A DNA stretch of 64,000 bases from Martelella sp. HB161492 (GCF_013184775.1 NZ_JAATVV010000011.1:145725-209724); one strand, 5' to 3'. Numbered from the stretch's first letter, positions 28,642-37,268 are shown. Made by a program: numbers and translations. Notes: generated by a model from the letters alone, not told the origin.

Positions 28642-30114
28642 TCAGGCGTTCTCCGCAGCGCGCAGAGCTTCCTTTTCTTCCCGCATTTCATCGACCGAGC
28701 GGATGGCACGGCGCGCAGCACCGTTCCAATCGCGGGTCTTGACCGTGGATCTGGCCAGCCGTTCCCGTGCTCCCGCAACCGCATCAGCATATTGGGGCAG
28801 CCATTCAGCCTGGGCAACGACCATCTCGTCGACCATTTGCCACACCTCCTCCGGTGTGCAGACGGCGCCGACCAGCGGATCATGCAGGACTGCGAGCTTC
28901 AGCAGATCAAGATCACCGCTGACGGCCGCGTGGACAGACATGCGCTGAACATTGATCGAGGCCATGCAGGTCGCCGCACAGGCTTCCGGCAGCGTGATGC
29001 CAGCAGCCATGTTGAGGCCGAAGCGATCGACGAAGCCGGGCGATTCGATGATCGCATCGGCCGGCAGATTGGTGATCACGCCATTATTCTTGCGGTTGAA
29101 GTGACCGCGATAGACGCGCCCCGTCTCCAGCCCTTCGAGAATGTAGCTGGCATGTTCGCTGGACCGTTTGCCGGGATCGATCGGCTTGCCCGCATCCTGC
29201 AGGAATTCATCATATTCCGTTTCGAACCAGTTGCGGCTCTCGGCCGTGAAGCGCAGATAGCCGCCGGTCTCGCCATGGATCCACTCGGACATGTCGATCC
29301 AGCGGGTAATTTCGTCGGGCCGCTTGCGATACCAGGGCAGATATTCCGACAGATGGCCGTTGCTCTCCGTCGAATAGACGCCGAAGCGTTTCAGCACATC
29401 AATGCGCACCTTCTCCTGTCGGGAATAGACCGGATGCGCCTCAAATGCGGCAATCAGTTCATCCTTGCCGATCTTGCGGCCATTCACGCGCAGATCAACA
29501 AACCAGGTCTGGTGGTTGATGCCGGAGCAGACATAGTCGAACTCGCCGGGCTTGGCGCCCAGCACCTCGGTGATCTGTTCAGCCCCATGCTGCACACCGT
29601 GGCACAGGCCGATCGTGTCGACCTTGCCGTATTCGGTCGCCGCCCAGGTGTTCATCGCCATCGGGTTGGCATAGTTGAGGAAGCGCGCGCCGGGCTCGGC
29701 GACCTCGCGGATATCCTTGCAGAAATCCAGGATCACCGGAATATTGCGCTGCCCATAGAGAATCCCGCCGGCGCAGATCGTGTCGCCAACGCACTGGTCG
29801 ACACCATATTTCAGCGGAATGCGGATATCATCGGCATAGGCCTCCAGCCCTCCGACGCGCACGCAGGAAATCACGTAGCGCGCGCCTTCCAGCGCCCGGC
29901 GCCGATCCGTGGTCGCCGTGATCTTTGTCGGAAGATTGTTGGCTTCGACGATCCGTTCGAGAATATTCCTGACCATTGTCAGGTTTTTTTCGCTGATATC
30001 CGTCAGTGCAACTTCAATATCCGCAAATTCCGGAACACACAGAATGTCCTTGAAAAGCGTCTTGGTAAACCCGACGCTGCCCGCGCCGATAATAGCGATC
30101 TTGAAAGCGCTCAT
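28642..30114 (-). CDS. GH4 glycosidase, alpha-galacturonidase/alpha-galactosidase-like
   Basis: A 490-residue family 4 enzyme, the first gene of the operon. G-A-G-S at 10-13 binds NAD; Cys171 (GLCHGVQHG) and His201 (GINHQTWF) are the metal ligands; Asn150 is in NYANPMAMNTWA. The blocks VGDTICAGGILYGQRNIP and YYSTESNGHLSEYLPWYRKR-like sequence (here V-Y-S-T-E-S-N-G-H-L-S-E-Y-L) resemble the LplD/alpha-galacturonidase branch more than MelA, so the substrate may be a galacturonide. The two GH4 enzymes of this operon are therefore probably not redundant. The ATG at 30114 follows GGGAGGC. The assignment within GH4 is from remembered sequence similarity and is moderate. Confidence 0.82.
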   Translation of the reverse strand: MSAFKIAIIGAGSVGFTKTLFKDILCVPEFADIEVALTDISEKNLTMVRNILERIVEANNLPTKITATTDRRRALEGARYVISCVRVGGLEAYADDIRIPLKYGVDQCVGDTICAGGILYGQRNIPVILDFCKDIREVAEPGARFLNYANPMAMNTWAATEYGKVDTIGLCHGVQHGAEQITEVLGAKPGEFDYVCSGINHQTWFVDLRVNGRKIGKDELIAAFEAHPVYSRQEKVRIDVLKRFGVYSTESNGHLSEYLPWYRKRPDEITRWIDMSEWIHGETGGYLRFTAESRNWFETEYDEFLQDAGKPIDPGKRSSEHASYILEGLETGRVYRGHFNRKNNGVITNLPADAIIESPGFVDRFGLNMAAGITLPEACAATCMASINVQRMSVHAAVSGDLDLLKLAVLHDPLVGAVCTPEEVWQMVDEMVVAQAEWLPQYADAVAGARERLARSTVKTRDWNGAARRAIRSVDEMREEKEALRAAENA

Positions 30115-30299
30115 GCCCGCCTCCCTTTGTTCAATCATTCACTATTGGGTAAATTCAACTGCGCCCGCCCGCAGGCCCGCCGTCAGTCCAGCTGAAGGAC
30201 TGCGCTCTCCCTGCATCGCCCACGGCTGCTTGTTTTTTCAACTCCCGACCGTCATTATGCATTGGCAAATACAGGGCAACAGAGAGGGATTATGCTTTC
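30115..30299. promoter_or_regulatory. Divergent promoter region, GH4/ABC operon and AraC regulator
   Basis: The 185-base gap between the two divergent starts must hold both promoters. A CAGTCC (30184-30189) / GGACTG (30197-30202) inverted repeat with a 7-base spacer lies in it and could bind a regulator. The -10/-35 boxes are not clear. Confidence 0.4.
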
Positions 30300-31277
30300 A
30301 TGGGTAATTCTGTGCTCTCCGAATTGAAGGGCAAGGCACCGATTGGCCGATTGATCTCGCTCCCACGCGGCCATCAGGACCTGCATGCAATGCCGGTCAG
30401 TGCCGGCTATGAGATCAGGACAGATTCCAGTTATGACTGGGATGGAAGGCGCCGAGGCCAAAGCCCTTTTTCGGTGATCCAGTATACGATTGCAGGTCAT
30501 GGCAATTTGCGCTTTGACAACCGCGAATTCCGCCTGAAGCCCGGCGACACCATGCTGACCTGCGTGCCGAGCAATCACCGCTACTGGGTGGAAGACGGCG
30601 GCTACTGGGAGTTTTTCTGGATCTCGCTCAACGGCGAAGAGGCGATGCGTATCCAGCAGGCCGTGCTCGCAACCTCGGGGCCGGTGCTGAAACTGAGCCA
30701 GACAACCATTGACGGCCTGGCCACCTGCCTTGGTGAATTGCTCTCCCCGCGCGTTGAAACCCCGGCGCGGGCATCGATCATCGCCTATGAGACCATTATG
30801 CTGCTTTACGACGATGTATTCGGCGCGCGGGCGATCCCGGCCGTCGAGCACCGGGCGATGAAGCGCGTCGTGCGGTATATCGACAGTAACCTCTCTTCCG
30901 CCCTGCCCGTCGATGTGCTGGCTGAGGTTTCGGGCCTCAGCCGTGCCCATTTTTCAAGGCTCTTTGCCAAGGCGGAAGGCATGCCGCCAGCCGAGTTCGT
31001 GCTTCTGCGCCGGCTGCGACAGGCAACCCGGCTCCTCTCCAGCGCCGGACTGAGCGTCAAGGAAGTGGCCGGACTGACCGGCTTTGCCGATCCGAACTAT
31101 TTCGCCAAGGTTTTCCGACGCTATTTTCGCGTGAGCCCGACGGAATTCCGCAATATCGGCCTCGCCGCCGCCATCATGCCCTTTTCCGGCGAACCGATGG
31201 TCCATGATGAGACCGGACTGGAAATCACCGATATTGCCGAGACGGAACTTCTGCCGCCGGGTGATGCGTCAGACTGA
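30300..31277 (+). CDS. AraC-family regulator of the GH4/ABC locus
   Basis: A 325-residue AraC/XylS protein. The N-terminal cupin-like sugar-sensing half is about residues 20-140 (IQYTIAGHGNLRFDNREFRL and KPGDTMLTCVPSNHRYWVED). The C-terminal double helix-turn-helix is about 185-285 (LPVDVLAEVSGLSRAHFSRL and VKEVAGLTGFADPNYFAKVF, then RRYFRVSPTEFR). It is divergent from the GH4-ABC-MelA operon, as AgpT is in the S. meliloti alpha-galactoside locus, so it most likely activates that operon when the sugar is present. The tail after the HTH (about 30 residues, acidic) is longer than usual. Confidence 0.9.
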   Translation: MGNSVLSELKGKAPIGRLISLPRGHQDLHAMPVSAGYEIRTDSSYDWDGRRRGQSPFSVIQYTIAGHGNLRFDNREFRLKPGDTMLTCVPSNHRYWVEDGGYWEFFWISLNGEEAMRIQQAVLATSGPVLKLSQTTIDGLATCLGELLSPRVETPARASIIAYETIMLLYDDVFGARAIPAVEHRAMKRVVRYIDSNLSSALPVDVLAEVSGLSRAHFSRLFAKAEGMPPAEFVLLRRLRQATRLLSSAGLSVKEVAGLTGFADPNYFAKVFRRYFRVSPTEFRNIGLAAAIMPFSGEPMVHDETGLEITDIAETELLPPGDASD

Positions 31278-31359
31278 TGCATTCATTGCCAGTTTGATTG
31301 CCACAAGATTCCTGATATGAAACTTTTCTGACAGTGAAACAGCAGTAATCAGGCGCAGC

Positions 31360-32286
31360 ATGGCCCGCAATTTCCTCGTAGTCGACCCTGAGAAGGACAT
31401 GCATGTCCTGAAGGGGCTCGCCGCCCCGGCGCGCATCGCCGTGCTGAAGCTTCTGCGCGCAAAAGGTCCGCTGAATGTCAAGGAAATCGGTGAGTTACTT
31501 GCACTCCCCCAGTCAACGGTTTCGCTCAGCGTTCAGCTGCTGGAAGAGGCCGGCCTGATCCGCACGGAGAGCCTGCGCGCCCGCAAGGGCAGTCAGAAAG
31601 TCTGTTCCAGCATTTATGATGAAGTTGTTGTCACCTTTGGCGATCCGGCCGAGGAGCGCGGCCGCCAGGCCATTGAGGTGGCGATGCCGGTAGGGCTCTA
31701 CACGGCCTTCGAGGTCTCCGCACCATGCGGATTATGCACGTCGGAGGGCATTATCGGCCTGCTCGACGTGCCGGATTCCTTTCTTGATCCCGCCCGCATG
31801 AAGGCCGGGCTGATCTGGTTCACCCGCGGCAATATCGAATATCAGTTTCCCAACAATGCCCGGCTCAACAATCAGGCAATCAGCGAGATCGAATTCTCGA
31901 TGGAGCTTTCCTCGGAAGTGCCGGGCACCAACCCCAACTGGCCGTCGGATATCACCATCGCGGTGAATGGCGTCGATATCGGCCAGTGGACATCGCCCGG
32001 CGATTTCGGTGACAGGCGCGGCGTCCTGACGCCGGACTGGTGGAAGCTCAAGGGCTCGCAATACGGCATGCTGAAACGCTTCCGGATCACCGCCAACGGC
32101 TCCTTCGTCGATGGAATGCGAATTTCCGACATGTCACTGACGGATCTCAAGCTCGACCAGCATCACTCAATCCGGCTGTCGATCTCCGTGCGCGACAACG
32201 CCCGCCATCCCGGCGGCATCAATATTTTCGGCAAGGGATTCGGCAATTACGATCAGGATATCGTGCTCAGAATCACCACGGAATAA
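31360..32286 (+). CDS. ArsR-type regulator with large C-terminal domain
   Basis: A 308-residue protein. Residues about 14-95 are an ArsR winged helix (LKGLAAPARIAVLKLLRAKG, then VKEIGELLALPQSTVSLSVQ), followed by about 200 residues of a beta-rich domain with many Asn/Asp/Trp/Gly (SDITIAVNGVDIGQWTSPGD, HPGGINIFGKGFGNYDQDIV). Classical ArsR repressors are about 100-120 residues and sense metals; no Cys metal site of that kind is seen, though one CGLC occurs at the domain junction. The C-terminal part looks like a carbohydrate- or ligand-binding jelly roll. Placed 205 bases before the arabinofuranosidase gene and in the same direction, it is the likely repressor of that sugar locus. Confidence 0.82.
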   Translation: MARNFLVVDPEKDMHVLKGLAAPARIAVLKLLRAKGPLNVKEIGELLALPQSTVSLSVQLLEEAGLIRTESLRARKGSQKVCSSIYDEVVVTFGDPAEERGRQAIEVAMPVGLYTAFEVSAPCGLCTSEGIIGLLDVPDSFLDPARMKAGLIWFTRGNIEYQFPNNARLNNQAISEIEFSMELSSEVPGTNPNWPSDITIAVNGVDIGQWTSPGDFGDRRGVLTPDWWKLKGSQYGMLKRFRITANGSFVDGMRISDMSLTDLKLDQHHSIRLSISVRDNARHPGGINIFGKGFGNYDQDIVLRITTE

Positions 32287-32413
32287 GCTCTCCGTGCCGG
32301 CCCACCGGCACCGGCAGCCATTGCCTGAGACCAGAGCCATGCCTTGATATTTGCGCAATCGCAAGTCGGTTCGGCGACAGGCGACCTGAGACGCAGATTA
32401 CAACCAAACACGC

Positions 32414-32466
32414 TTGACGCTTGTCCGGCTTTGGTGTCTATTCTTCACAAAAATTGGTTTACACCA
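32414..32466 (+). promoter_or_regulatory. Promoter and operator of the arabinofuranosidase gene
   Basis: TTGACG (32414-32419), 17 bases, then TCTATT (32437-32442) make a plausible sigma-70 promoter. Just beyond the expected start site lies the near-perfect palindrome TGGTTTACACCA (32455-32466), in the place a repressor would need. The ArsR-type protein encoded just upstream is the first candidate to bind it. Confidence 0.5.
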
Positions 32467-32491
32467 TATTTTTGGATGTGGAGGAGTCATC

Positions 32492-34003
32492 ATGCGTTCA
32501 ACGGTCACCATTCACCGGGACTACACGATATCCGTCATCGACCCCAGGCTTTATGGCTCTTTCATCGAGCATATGGGTCGGGCGGTCTATACCGGCATTT
32601 ACGAACCGGATCATCCGACGGCGGATGAAGACGGCATGCGTCAGGATGTTGCCGACCTGGTGCGCGAACTCGATGTTCCGGTGGTGCGCTACCCCGGCGG
32701 CAATTTCGTCTCTGCCTATAACTGGGAAGACGGCATCGGCCCGAAGGAGGACCGGCCGGTTCGCCTTGATCTCGCCTGGCACACCTCCGAGAGCAATCAG
32801 GTCGGCATTCACGAATTCTCCAAGTGGTGCGACAGCGTCGGCACCGAAATGATGCTGGCGATCAATCTCGGGACGCGCGGGCTGAATGAAGCACGCAACT
32901 TCCTCGAATATGTCAATCATCCGGGTGGCAGCGAATGGTCTGACCTGCGCCGCAAGAATGGCCGTGAAGCACCCTGGAATGTGAAACTCTGGTGCCTTGG
33001 CAACGAGATGGACGGCCCGTGGCAGACGGGTCACAAGACCGCCCATGAATATGGCCGCCTCGCCTATGAAACCGCCAAGGCAATGCGCTCCTTTGACAAG
33101 AGCCTCGAGCTCGTGGTCTGCGGCTCGTCTTCCGCCACCATGCCGACCTATCCGGAATGGGAAGCAACCGTGCTCGACCATACCTATGAGGAGGTCGACT
33201 ATATCTCGCTTCACATGTATCTCGACAATTACGAGAAGGACACGGCCGGCTATCTGGCCAAAAGCCTGACACTCGACCGCTATATCGAGACCGTTGCGGG
33301 CATCATCACCTATATCAAGGCCAAGAAGCGCTCGAAGAAGGATGTCTATATCTCCTTCGATGAATGGAATGTCTGGTACCATTCGAAGAAGCGGGACGAG
33401 GCAACGCTGGCCGGCGAGAAGGGCTGGCCCTTCGCTCCCCCGCTCCTGGAAGATGACTATAATTTCGAGGATGTGCTGCAGGTCGGCTGTATTCTCAACA
33501 CCTTCATCAATCGTGCTGACGTGGTGAAGATCGCCTGCCTTGCCCAGCTGGTCAATGTGATCGCGCCGATCATGACCGAGCCCGGCGGCGCCGCCTGGCG
33601 CCAGACCATCTTCTACCCCTATTACTTTGCCTCGCGCTTTGGCCGCGGCACCGCGCTGAAGCTTGCAGTCGATTGCCCGACCTATCATGTCGACAATATC
33701 GGCGAGGTCCCGATGCTGGACGTTTCAGCGGTTCACAACGAGAAAGACGGCTATATCGCGCTCTTCGCCGTCAATCGCAGCAGCACTGAAACCATCGATC
33801 TCGATGTTGTCCTGCAGGGCTACATGCCGGGTTCGGTGATCGACGATCAGGTCATCAGCCACCCGGATATCAACATCACCAACACGGCTTCGAAGCCCGA
33901 CAACGTCCGCCCCGAAGCAGCGGCGGACGCGACGATTTCGGATGGCCGCCTGACGGCAGCCCTTGCGCCATTGAGCTATCGCTTCATTCGGGTGAAGCTT
34001 TGA
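32492..34003 (+). CDS. abfA: Alpha-L-arabinofuranosidase, GH51
   Basis: A 503-residue intracellular glycosidase that removes terminal arabinofuranose from arabino-oligosaccharides. The acid/base is Glu172 in LGNEMDGPW and the nucleophile Glu291 in SFDEWNVWY, the two hallmark motifs of GH51. RYPGGNFVSAYNWEDGIGP near residue 67 is the family substrate-site block. A C-terminal beta-sandwich starts near residue 385. The length is standard and there is no signal peptide, so the substrate must be imported, presumably by the ABC system that follows. The ATG at 32492 follows GGAGGAG. The gene lies between the ArsR-type regulator and the transporter genes. Confidence 0.94.
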   Translation: MRSTVTIHRDYTISVIDPRLYGSFIEHMGRAVYTGIYEPDHPTADEDGMRQDVADLVRELDVPVVRYPGGNFVSAYNWEDGIGPKEDRPVRLDLAWHTSESNQVGIHEFSKWCDSVGTEMMLAINLGTRGLNEARNFLEYVNHPGGSEWSDLRRKNGREAPWNVKLWCLGNEMDGPWQTGHKTAHEYGRLAYETAKAMRSFDKSLELVVCGSSSATMPTYPEWEATVLDHTYEEVDYISLHMYLDNYEKDTAGYLAKSLTLDRYIETVAGIITYIKAKKRSKKDVYISFDEWNVWYHSKKRDEATLAGEKGWPFAPPLLEDDYNFEDVLQVGCILNTFINRADVVKIACLAQLVNVIAPIMTEPGGAAWRQTIFYPYYFASRFGRGTALKLAVDCPTYHVDNIGEVPMLDVSAVHNEKDGYIALFAVNRSSTETIDLDVVLQGYMPGSVIDDQVISHPDINITNTASKPDNVRPEAAADATISDGRLTAALAPLSYRFIRVKL

Positions 34004-34004
34004 T

Positions 34005-34070
34005 TTAAAACCATGTTTCTTGGTTTAAATCGAATATCATGTTGACAAACGTGGGAAACGTCCTAACGTT
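34005..34070 (+). promoter_or_regulatory. Inverted repeat and promoter before the arabinoside transporter operon
   Basis: Right after the abfA stop, GATTTAAAACCA and TGGTTTAAATC form an inverted repeat around a 6-base centre (about 34005-34032) that shares TGGTTTA/ACCA with the palindrome in front of abfA. Next come TTGACA (34042-34047), 16 bases and TAACGT (34064-34069), a fair sigma-70 promoter. This suggests one regulator for both units. It could instead be a terminator for abfA. Confidence 0.5.
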
Positions 34071-34104
34071 GCATCACGACGTTGGACGTGCATGGGAGGA
34101 GCAA

Positions 34105-34230
34105 ATGGAAACGCAGGTTTCCGTTTCGGCACAAAATCCGACAGGTTGGAAAAACACCAACAGAGCCGGTTTCGAAACGTTTCATCGGGCAGAAGCCGCA
34201 ATGGCCCAGCCGCCACAGGTGCTGTCATGA
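34105..34230 (+). CDS. 41-codon leader ORF, translationally coupled to the ABC ATPase
   Basis: A 41-residue open frame (begins M-E-T-Q-V-S-V-S-A-Q, ends Q-P-P-Q-V-L-S). It has the best ribosome site of the region (GGGAGGAG six bases before ATG), and its TGA overlaps the ATG of the ATPase gene as ATGA. The ATPase ATG itself has no good Shine-Dalgarno, so ribosomes probably reach it by finishing this ORF. The product is hydrophilic, without signal or helix pattern, and I recognise no family. It may be a regulatory leader peptide or simply a coupling device. Confidence 0.6.
   Translation: METQVSVSAQNPTGWKNTNRAGFETFHRAEAAMAQPPQVLS
34174..34183. promoter_or_regulatory. Perfect GAAACGTTTC palindrome in the leader ORF
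   Basis: GAAACGTTTC is a perfect 10-base palindrome similar to the half-site spacing bound by LacI-family proteins. It lies inside the leader ORF, about 50 bases before the ATPase start. No LacI gene is in the window. Confidence 0.3.
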
Positions 34231-35354
34231 GCGCCGAGATCGAAATCGACAGCGTCACCAAGCGCTATGGCAATCTGACGGTTCTGGACAATATTTCGCT
34301 GTCTGTTGCGGCCAATGAATTCATGGTGTTTCTCGGGCCGTCGGGCTGCGGGAAATCGACGCTTCTGCGCATGATCGCCGGGCTTGAAGCGGTAGACGGC
34401 GGCGAGATCCGCATCAATGGCAGGCGCATCGACAATCTGCCGCCCGGCAAACGCGGCCTTGCCATGGTGTTCCAGAATTACGCGATCTATCCGCACATGA
34501 CAGTCGCAGAGAACATGGCCTTCGGACTGCGCAACATCGGCACCGAGCAAACGGTGATCGATGCGCGCATCAAGGAAGCCGCCCGCATGCTGGAGATCAG
34601 CCACCTTCTGGCGCGAAAGCCATCGCAGCTTTCCGGCGGCCAGCGTCAGCGCGTGGCGATCGGCCGGGCAATCGTCAAGGAACCGGAGGCCTTTCTGTTT
34701 GATGAGCCGCTGTCCAATCTCGATGCGGCGCTCAGGGTCAGGACCCGTGTCGAACTTGCGCAGCTGCGCAACCGCGTCGCCTCGACAATGATCTTCGTCA
34801 CCCATGATCAGATCGAGGCAATGACGCTGGCAGACCGGATCGTGGTGCTGAATAACCGCAAGATCGAGCAGATCGGGGCGCCGATGGAGATCTATACGCG
34901 CCCTGTCAGCGAATTCGTCGCCCGCTTCGTCGGCTCGCCGACGATGAATTTCCTCGATGTGACGCTTGCCGGCGAAAATGGCCTGGCAAGGGCCAGTCTG
35001 CCGGACGGCTCAGCGCTCCAGACCGGTATTGCCATCGCCGGCCTGCCTTCAGGCCCGATCAAGCTCGGCATCCGCGCCGAAGCGGTCAAATGTGTTTCCA
35101 CGGATCAGACGGCGACCACCAGCGGCACCGTTGATGTGCTGGAACGGCTCGGCGACCGGACATTGCTCTATACCCGACTTGAAAGCGGTGACATCGTTGT
35201 CGCCGAAGATATCGGTCTGAGCAGCGCCCGGATCGGCGACAGGGTCAACCTCGCCTTCAACGGATTTTCCGCCCATCTCTTCGATGAAGGCGGCAAGGCC
35301 TATCACAATGACGCGGCAAGCGCTGATGAAGCGCGGGAGAGGAGCGATGTCTGA
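34227..35354 (+). CDS. Sugar ABC transporter ATPase, CUT1 (UgpC/MsmK type)
   Basis: A 375-residue ATPase of the CUT1 class that powers uptake of di- and oligosaccharides. Walker A GPSGCGKS is at 37-44, Q-loop in VFQNYAIYPHMTV, signature [14 protein letters not shown] from 135, Walker B FLFDEPLSNLD with Asp159-Glu160, and the switch His in FVTHDQIEAMTL. A TOBE/MOP-like domain fills the last third (from about 235). The ATG overlaps the stop of the leader ORF (ATGA). Downstream are two permeases and a binding protein in tight coupling. With abfA upstream the substrate is probably an arabino-oligosaccharide, although UgpC-type ATPases can serve more than one transporter. Confidence 0.92.
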   Translation: MSAEIEIDSVTKRYGNLTVLDNISLSVAANEFMVFLGPSGCGKSTLLRMIAGLEAVDGGEIRINGRRIDNLPPGKRGLAMVFQNYAIYPHMTVAENMAFGLRNIGTEQTVIDARIKEAARMLEISHLLARKPSQLSGGQRQRVAIGRAIVKEPEAFLFDEPLSNLDAALRVRTRVELAQLRNRVASTMIFVTHDQIEAMTLADRIVVLNNRKIEQIGAPMEIYTRPVSEFVARFVGSPTMNFLDVTLAGENGLARASLPDGSALQTGIAIAGLPSGPIKLGIRAEAVKCVSTDQTATTSGTVDVLERLGDRTLLYTRLESGDIVVAEDIGLSSARIGDRVNLAFNGFSAHLFDEGGKAYHNDAASADEARERSDV

Positions 35355-36261
35355 CGCCCTTTCCACCGGAAAGAACAGGCAGAACGCGACCGCCAACATC
35401 AACGCGCCGCGCTGGCGCAATGGCCTGTTCGTGCTGCCCTATCTGGTGTTCTTCATCGCACTTCTGGTGGTGCCGATGTTCTGGAACATCTGGCTGAGCC
35501 TGCACCGGGCCGATGCTTTCTCCATCGGCCGCTTTGTCGGCTTCGGCAATTATGTGCGTCTCGCCCATGACGGCGTGTTCCTGAAATCGGTCTGGAACAC
35601 CTTCTATTTCGTGTTCCTCACCGTACCGCCTCTGGCACTGGTCGGTCTGTTTCTGGCGCTGGCGCTCAACCGGCAGACCAAGACCGCTGCGTCACTCAGG
35701 ACACTCTATTTCTCGTCGTCGGTTCTCTCCGTCACCATCGTGACGCTGATCTGGCGCATCGTCTTCATCGGTCAATACGGGCTGCTGGCAACGATTTACG
35801 GCTGGTTTGACGCCACACCGCCGGCCTTTCTGTCCGATCCCGATCTGGTGATGATCGGCATCGCCATCGCCACCGTCTGGTGGTGCATCGGCCTGCCGAT
35901 GATGCTCTATCTTTCCGCCCTTCAGCAGATCCCCAAGGAGATCTACGAGGCTGCCGCCCTTGATAATGCCAGTCGCTGGCGCACCCTCTGGTACATCACC
36001 CTGCCCTCGATCAAGCGGACCATCATTCTCGTGGTGATCATTCAGATCGTCATGCAGTTCCAGCTCTTCGGCCAGGCCCGGCTGATGACCCAGGGCGGCC
36101 CCAATAACGAGTCCCTGCCGATCGTTCTCTACATTTATCAGATGGCTTTCACCCGCTGGGATATCGGCCTTGGCGCTGCGGCATCGGAAGTGCTGTTCGC
36201 ACTGATCCTGATTGCGGCCATGGCCCAGTTCGTGATCTCACGCAGGAAGGGAGACAGCTGA
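35347..36261 (+). CDS. Sugar ABC permease, CUT1 (MalF/UgpA type)
   Basis: A 304-residue inner-membrane permease with six helices. The tail of about 22 hydrophilic residues is followed by LFVLPYLVFFIALLVVPMFW. The EAA loop EIYEAAALDNASRWRTLWYI is the ATPase contact. The start at 35347 has GGAGAGGAG upstream and overlaps the end of the ATPase gene by 8 bases. Pairs with the next gene product. Confidence 0.92.
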   Translation: MSDALSTGKNRQNATANINAPRWRNGLFVLPYLVFFIALLVVPMFWNIWLSLHRADAFSIGRFVGFGNYVRLAHDGVFLKSVWNTFYFVFLTVPPLALVGLFLALALNRQTKTAASLRTLYFSSSVLSVTIVTLIWRIVFIGQYGLLATIYGWFDATPPAFLSDPDLVMIGIAIATVWWCIGLPMMLYLSALQQIPKEIYEAAALDNASRWRTLWYITLPSIKRTIILVVIIQIVMQFQLFGQARLMTQGGPNNESLPIVLYIYQMAFTRWDIGLGAAASEVLFALILIAAMAQFVISRRKGDS

Positions 36262-37106
36262 TGGCGAGTTTCGGTCTTTCCAAGAAGAACACGCTCGGCG
36301 ACCGCCTGATCCTTGGTGCCGTCATCGTTCTGGCGCTTGCCATGGTGGCGCCAGTGATCTGGGTCCTGGCCCTGTCGATGAAGGACAATGCGGAACTCAT
36401 GGCCAACATGAATTCCGTGTTCCATGGCCCCTATACGCTGAAGAACTATTTCAACATCTTCGGCAATTCCTCGGTGTTCCGCTGGGTGTTGAACAGCATC
36501 ATCGTTTCGGGCTGCATCACCATCGGCGTGCTGGTACTGACCTCGCTTGCCGGCTACGGATTTGCGCGGCTGAATTTTCCGTTCCGCAACGTGGTCTTCG
36601 TGATCGTGCTGCTTGGCCTTGCCATTCCCGAACAGGCGGTGCTGATCGCACGGCACCAGATCTTCGCCAAAATGGGCCTGCACAACACCTATTATGCGCT
36701 GATCCTGCCGGGGCTTTCGGCACCCTTTGGCGTGTTCCTGATGACGCAGTTCTTCCGCGCCATTCCCAAAGAGCTGGATGAGGCGGCACTGCTCGACAAT
36801 GCCAGCCAGTTCAAGATCTTCTGGAAGGTGCTGCTGCCGCTGACGCTGCCAGCGCAGGCAACGCTTGGCATTTTCACCTTCCTGATCGCCTGGAATGACT
36901 ATTTCTGGCCTCTGATCACCGCAACCAAGAAGGAAATGTACACGCTGACGGTCGGCATCGCCTCGTCGCAGATGAACTTTGCCCAGACGGAAGGGCTTGG
37001 CTTCCTGATGGCGCAGGCGGTCTTCGCCAGCGCACCGATCCTGATTGTCTACCTGTTCTTCCAGAAATACATCGTCACCGCCGTTTCCGGTGCGGCGGAG
37101 AAGTGA
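36261..37106 (+). CDS. Sugar ABC permease, CUT1 (MalG/UgpE type)
   Basis: A 281-residue permease, the MalG-type partner. Helix 1 is LILGAVIVLALAMVAPVIWV; the EAA loop is ELDEAALLDNASQFKIFWKV; the last helix ends with KYIVTAVSG. The start codon overlaps the preceding stop (TGATG), so the two permeases are translationally coupled and made in equal amounts. Confidence 0.92.
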   Translation: MASFGLSKKNTLGDRLILGAVIVLALAMVAPVIWVLALSMKDNAELMANMNSVFHGPYTLKNYFNIFGNSSVFRWVLNSIIVSGCITIGVLVLTSLAGYGFARLNFPFRNVVFVIVLLGLAIPEQAVLIARHQIFAKMGLHNTYYALILPGLSAPFGVFLMTQFFRAIPKELDEAALLDNASQFKIFWKVLLPLTLPAQATLGIFTFLIAWNDYFWPLITATKKEMYTLTVGIASSQMNFAQTEGLGFLMAQAVFASAPILIVYLFFQKYIVTAVSGAAEK

Positions 37107-37168
37107 TGCCCGGCGGGCCTGACCTGAAAGACAAGGCCTGCCCCAGTGACTGACCGGAACGAAAGAAT

Positions 37169-37233
37169 GCGTCCGCAGCTGTCGGACGCGGGAGTGAGAC
37201 CAACCAATTGTTTCGCCCTGCCCTCATGCAGGG
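37169..37233 (+). other. Two intercistronic hairpins before the binding-protein gene
   Basis: GCGTCCG (37169-37175) pairs with CGGACGC (37183-37189), and CCCTGC (37216-37221) with GCAGGG (37228-37233). Both lie in the 162-base gap between the permease and binding-protein genes. Such stems often shield the message of the abundant binding protein from decay. Confidence 0.5.
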
Positions 37234-37268
37234 TAACGCGGGCAGAAGCCCATCTCGTGGAGGAGAAT

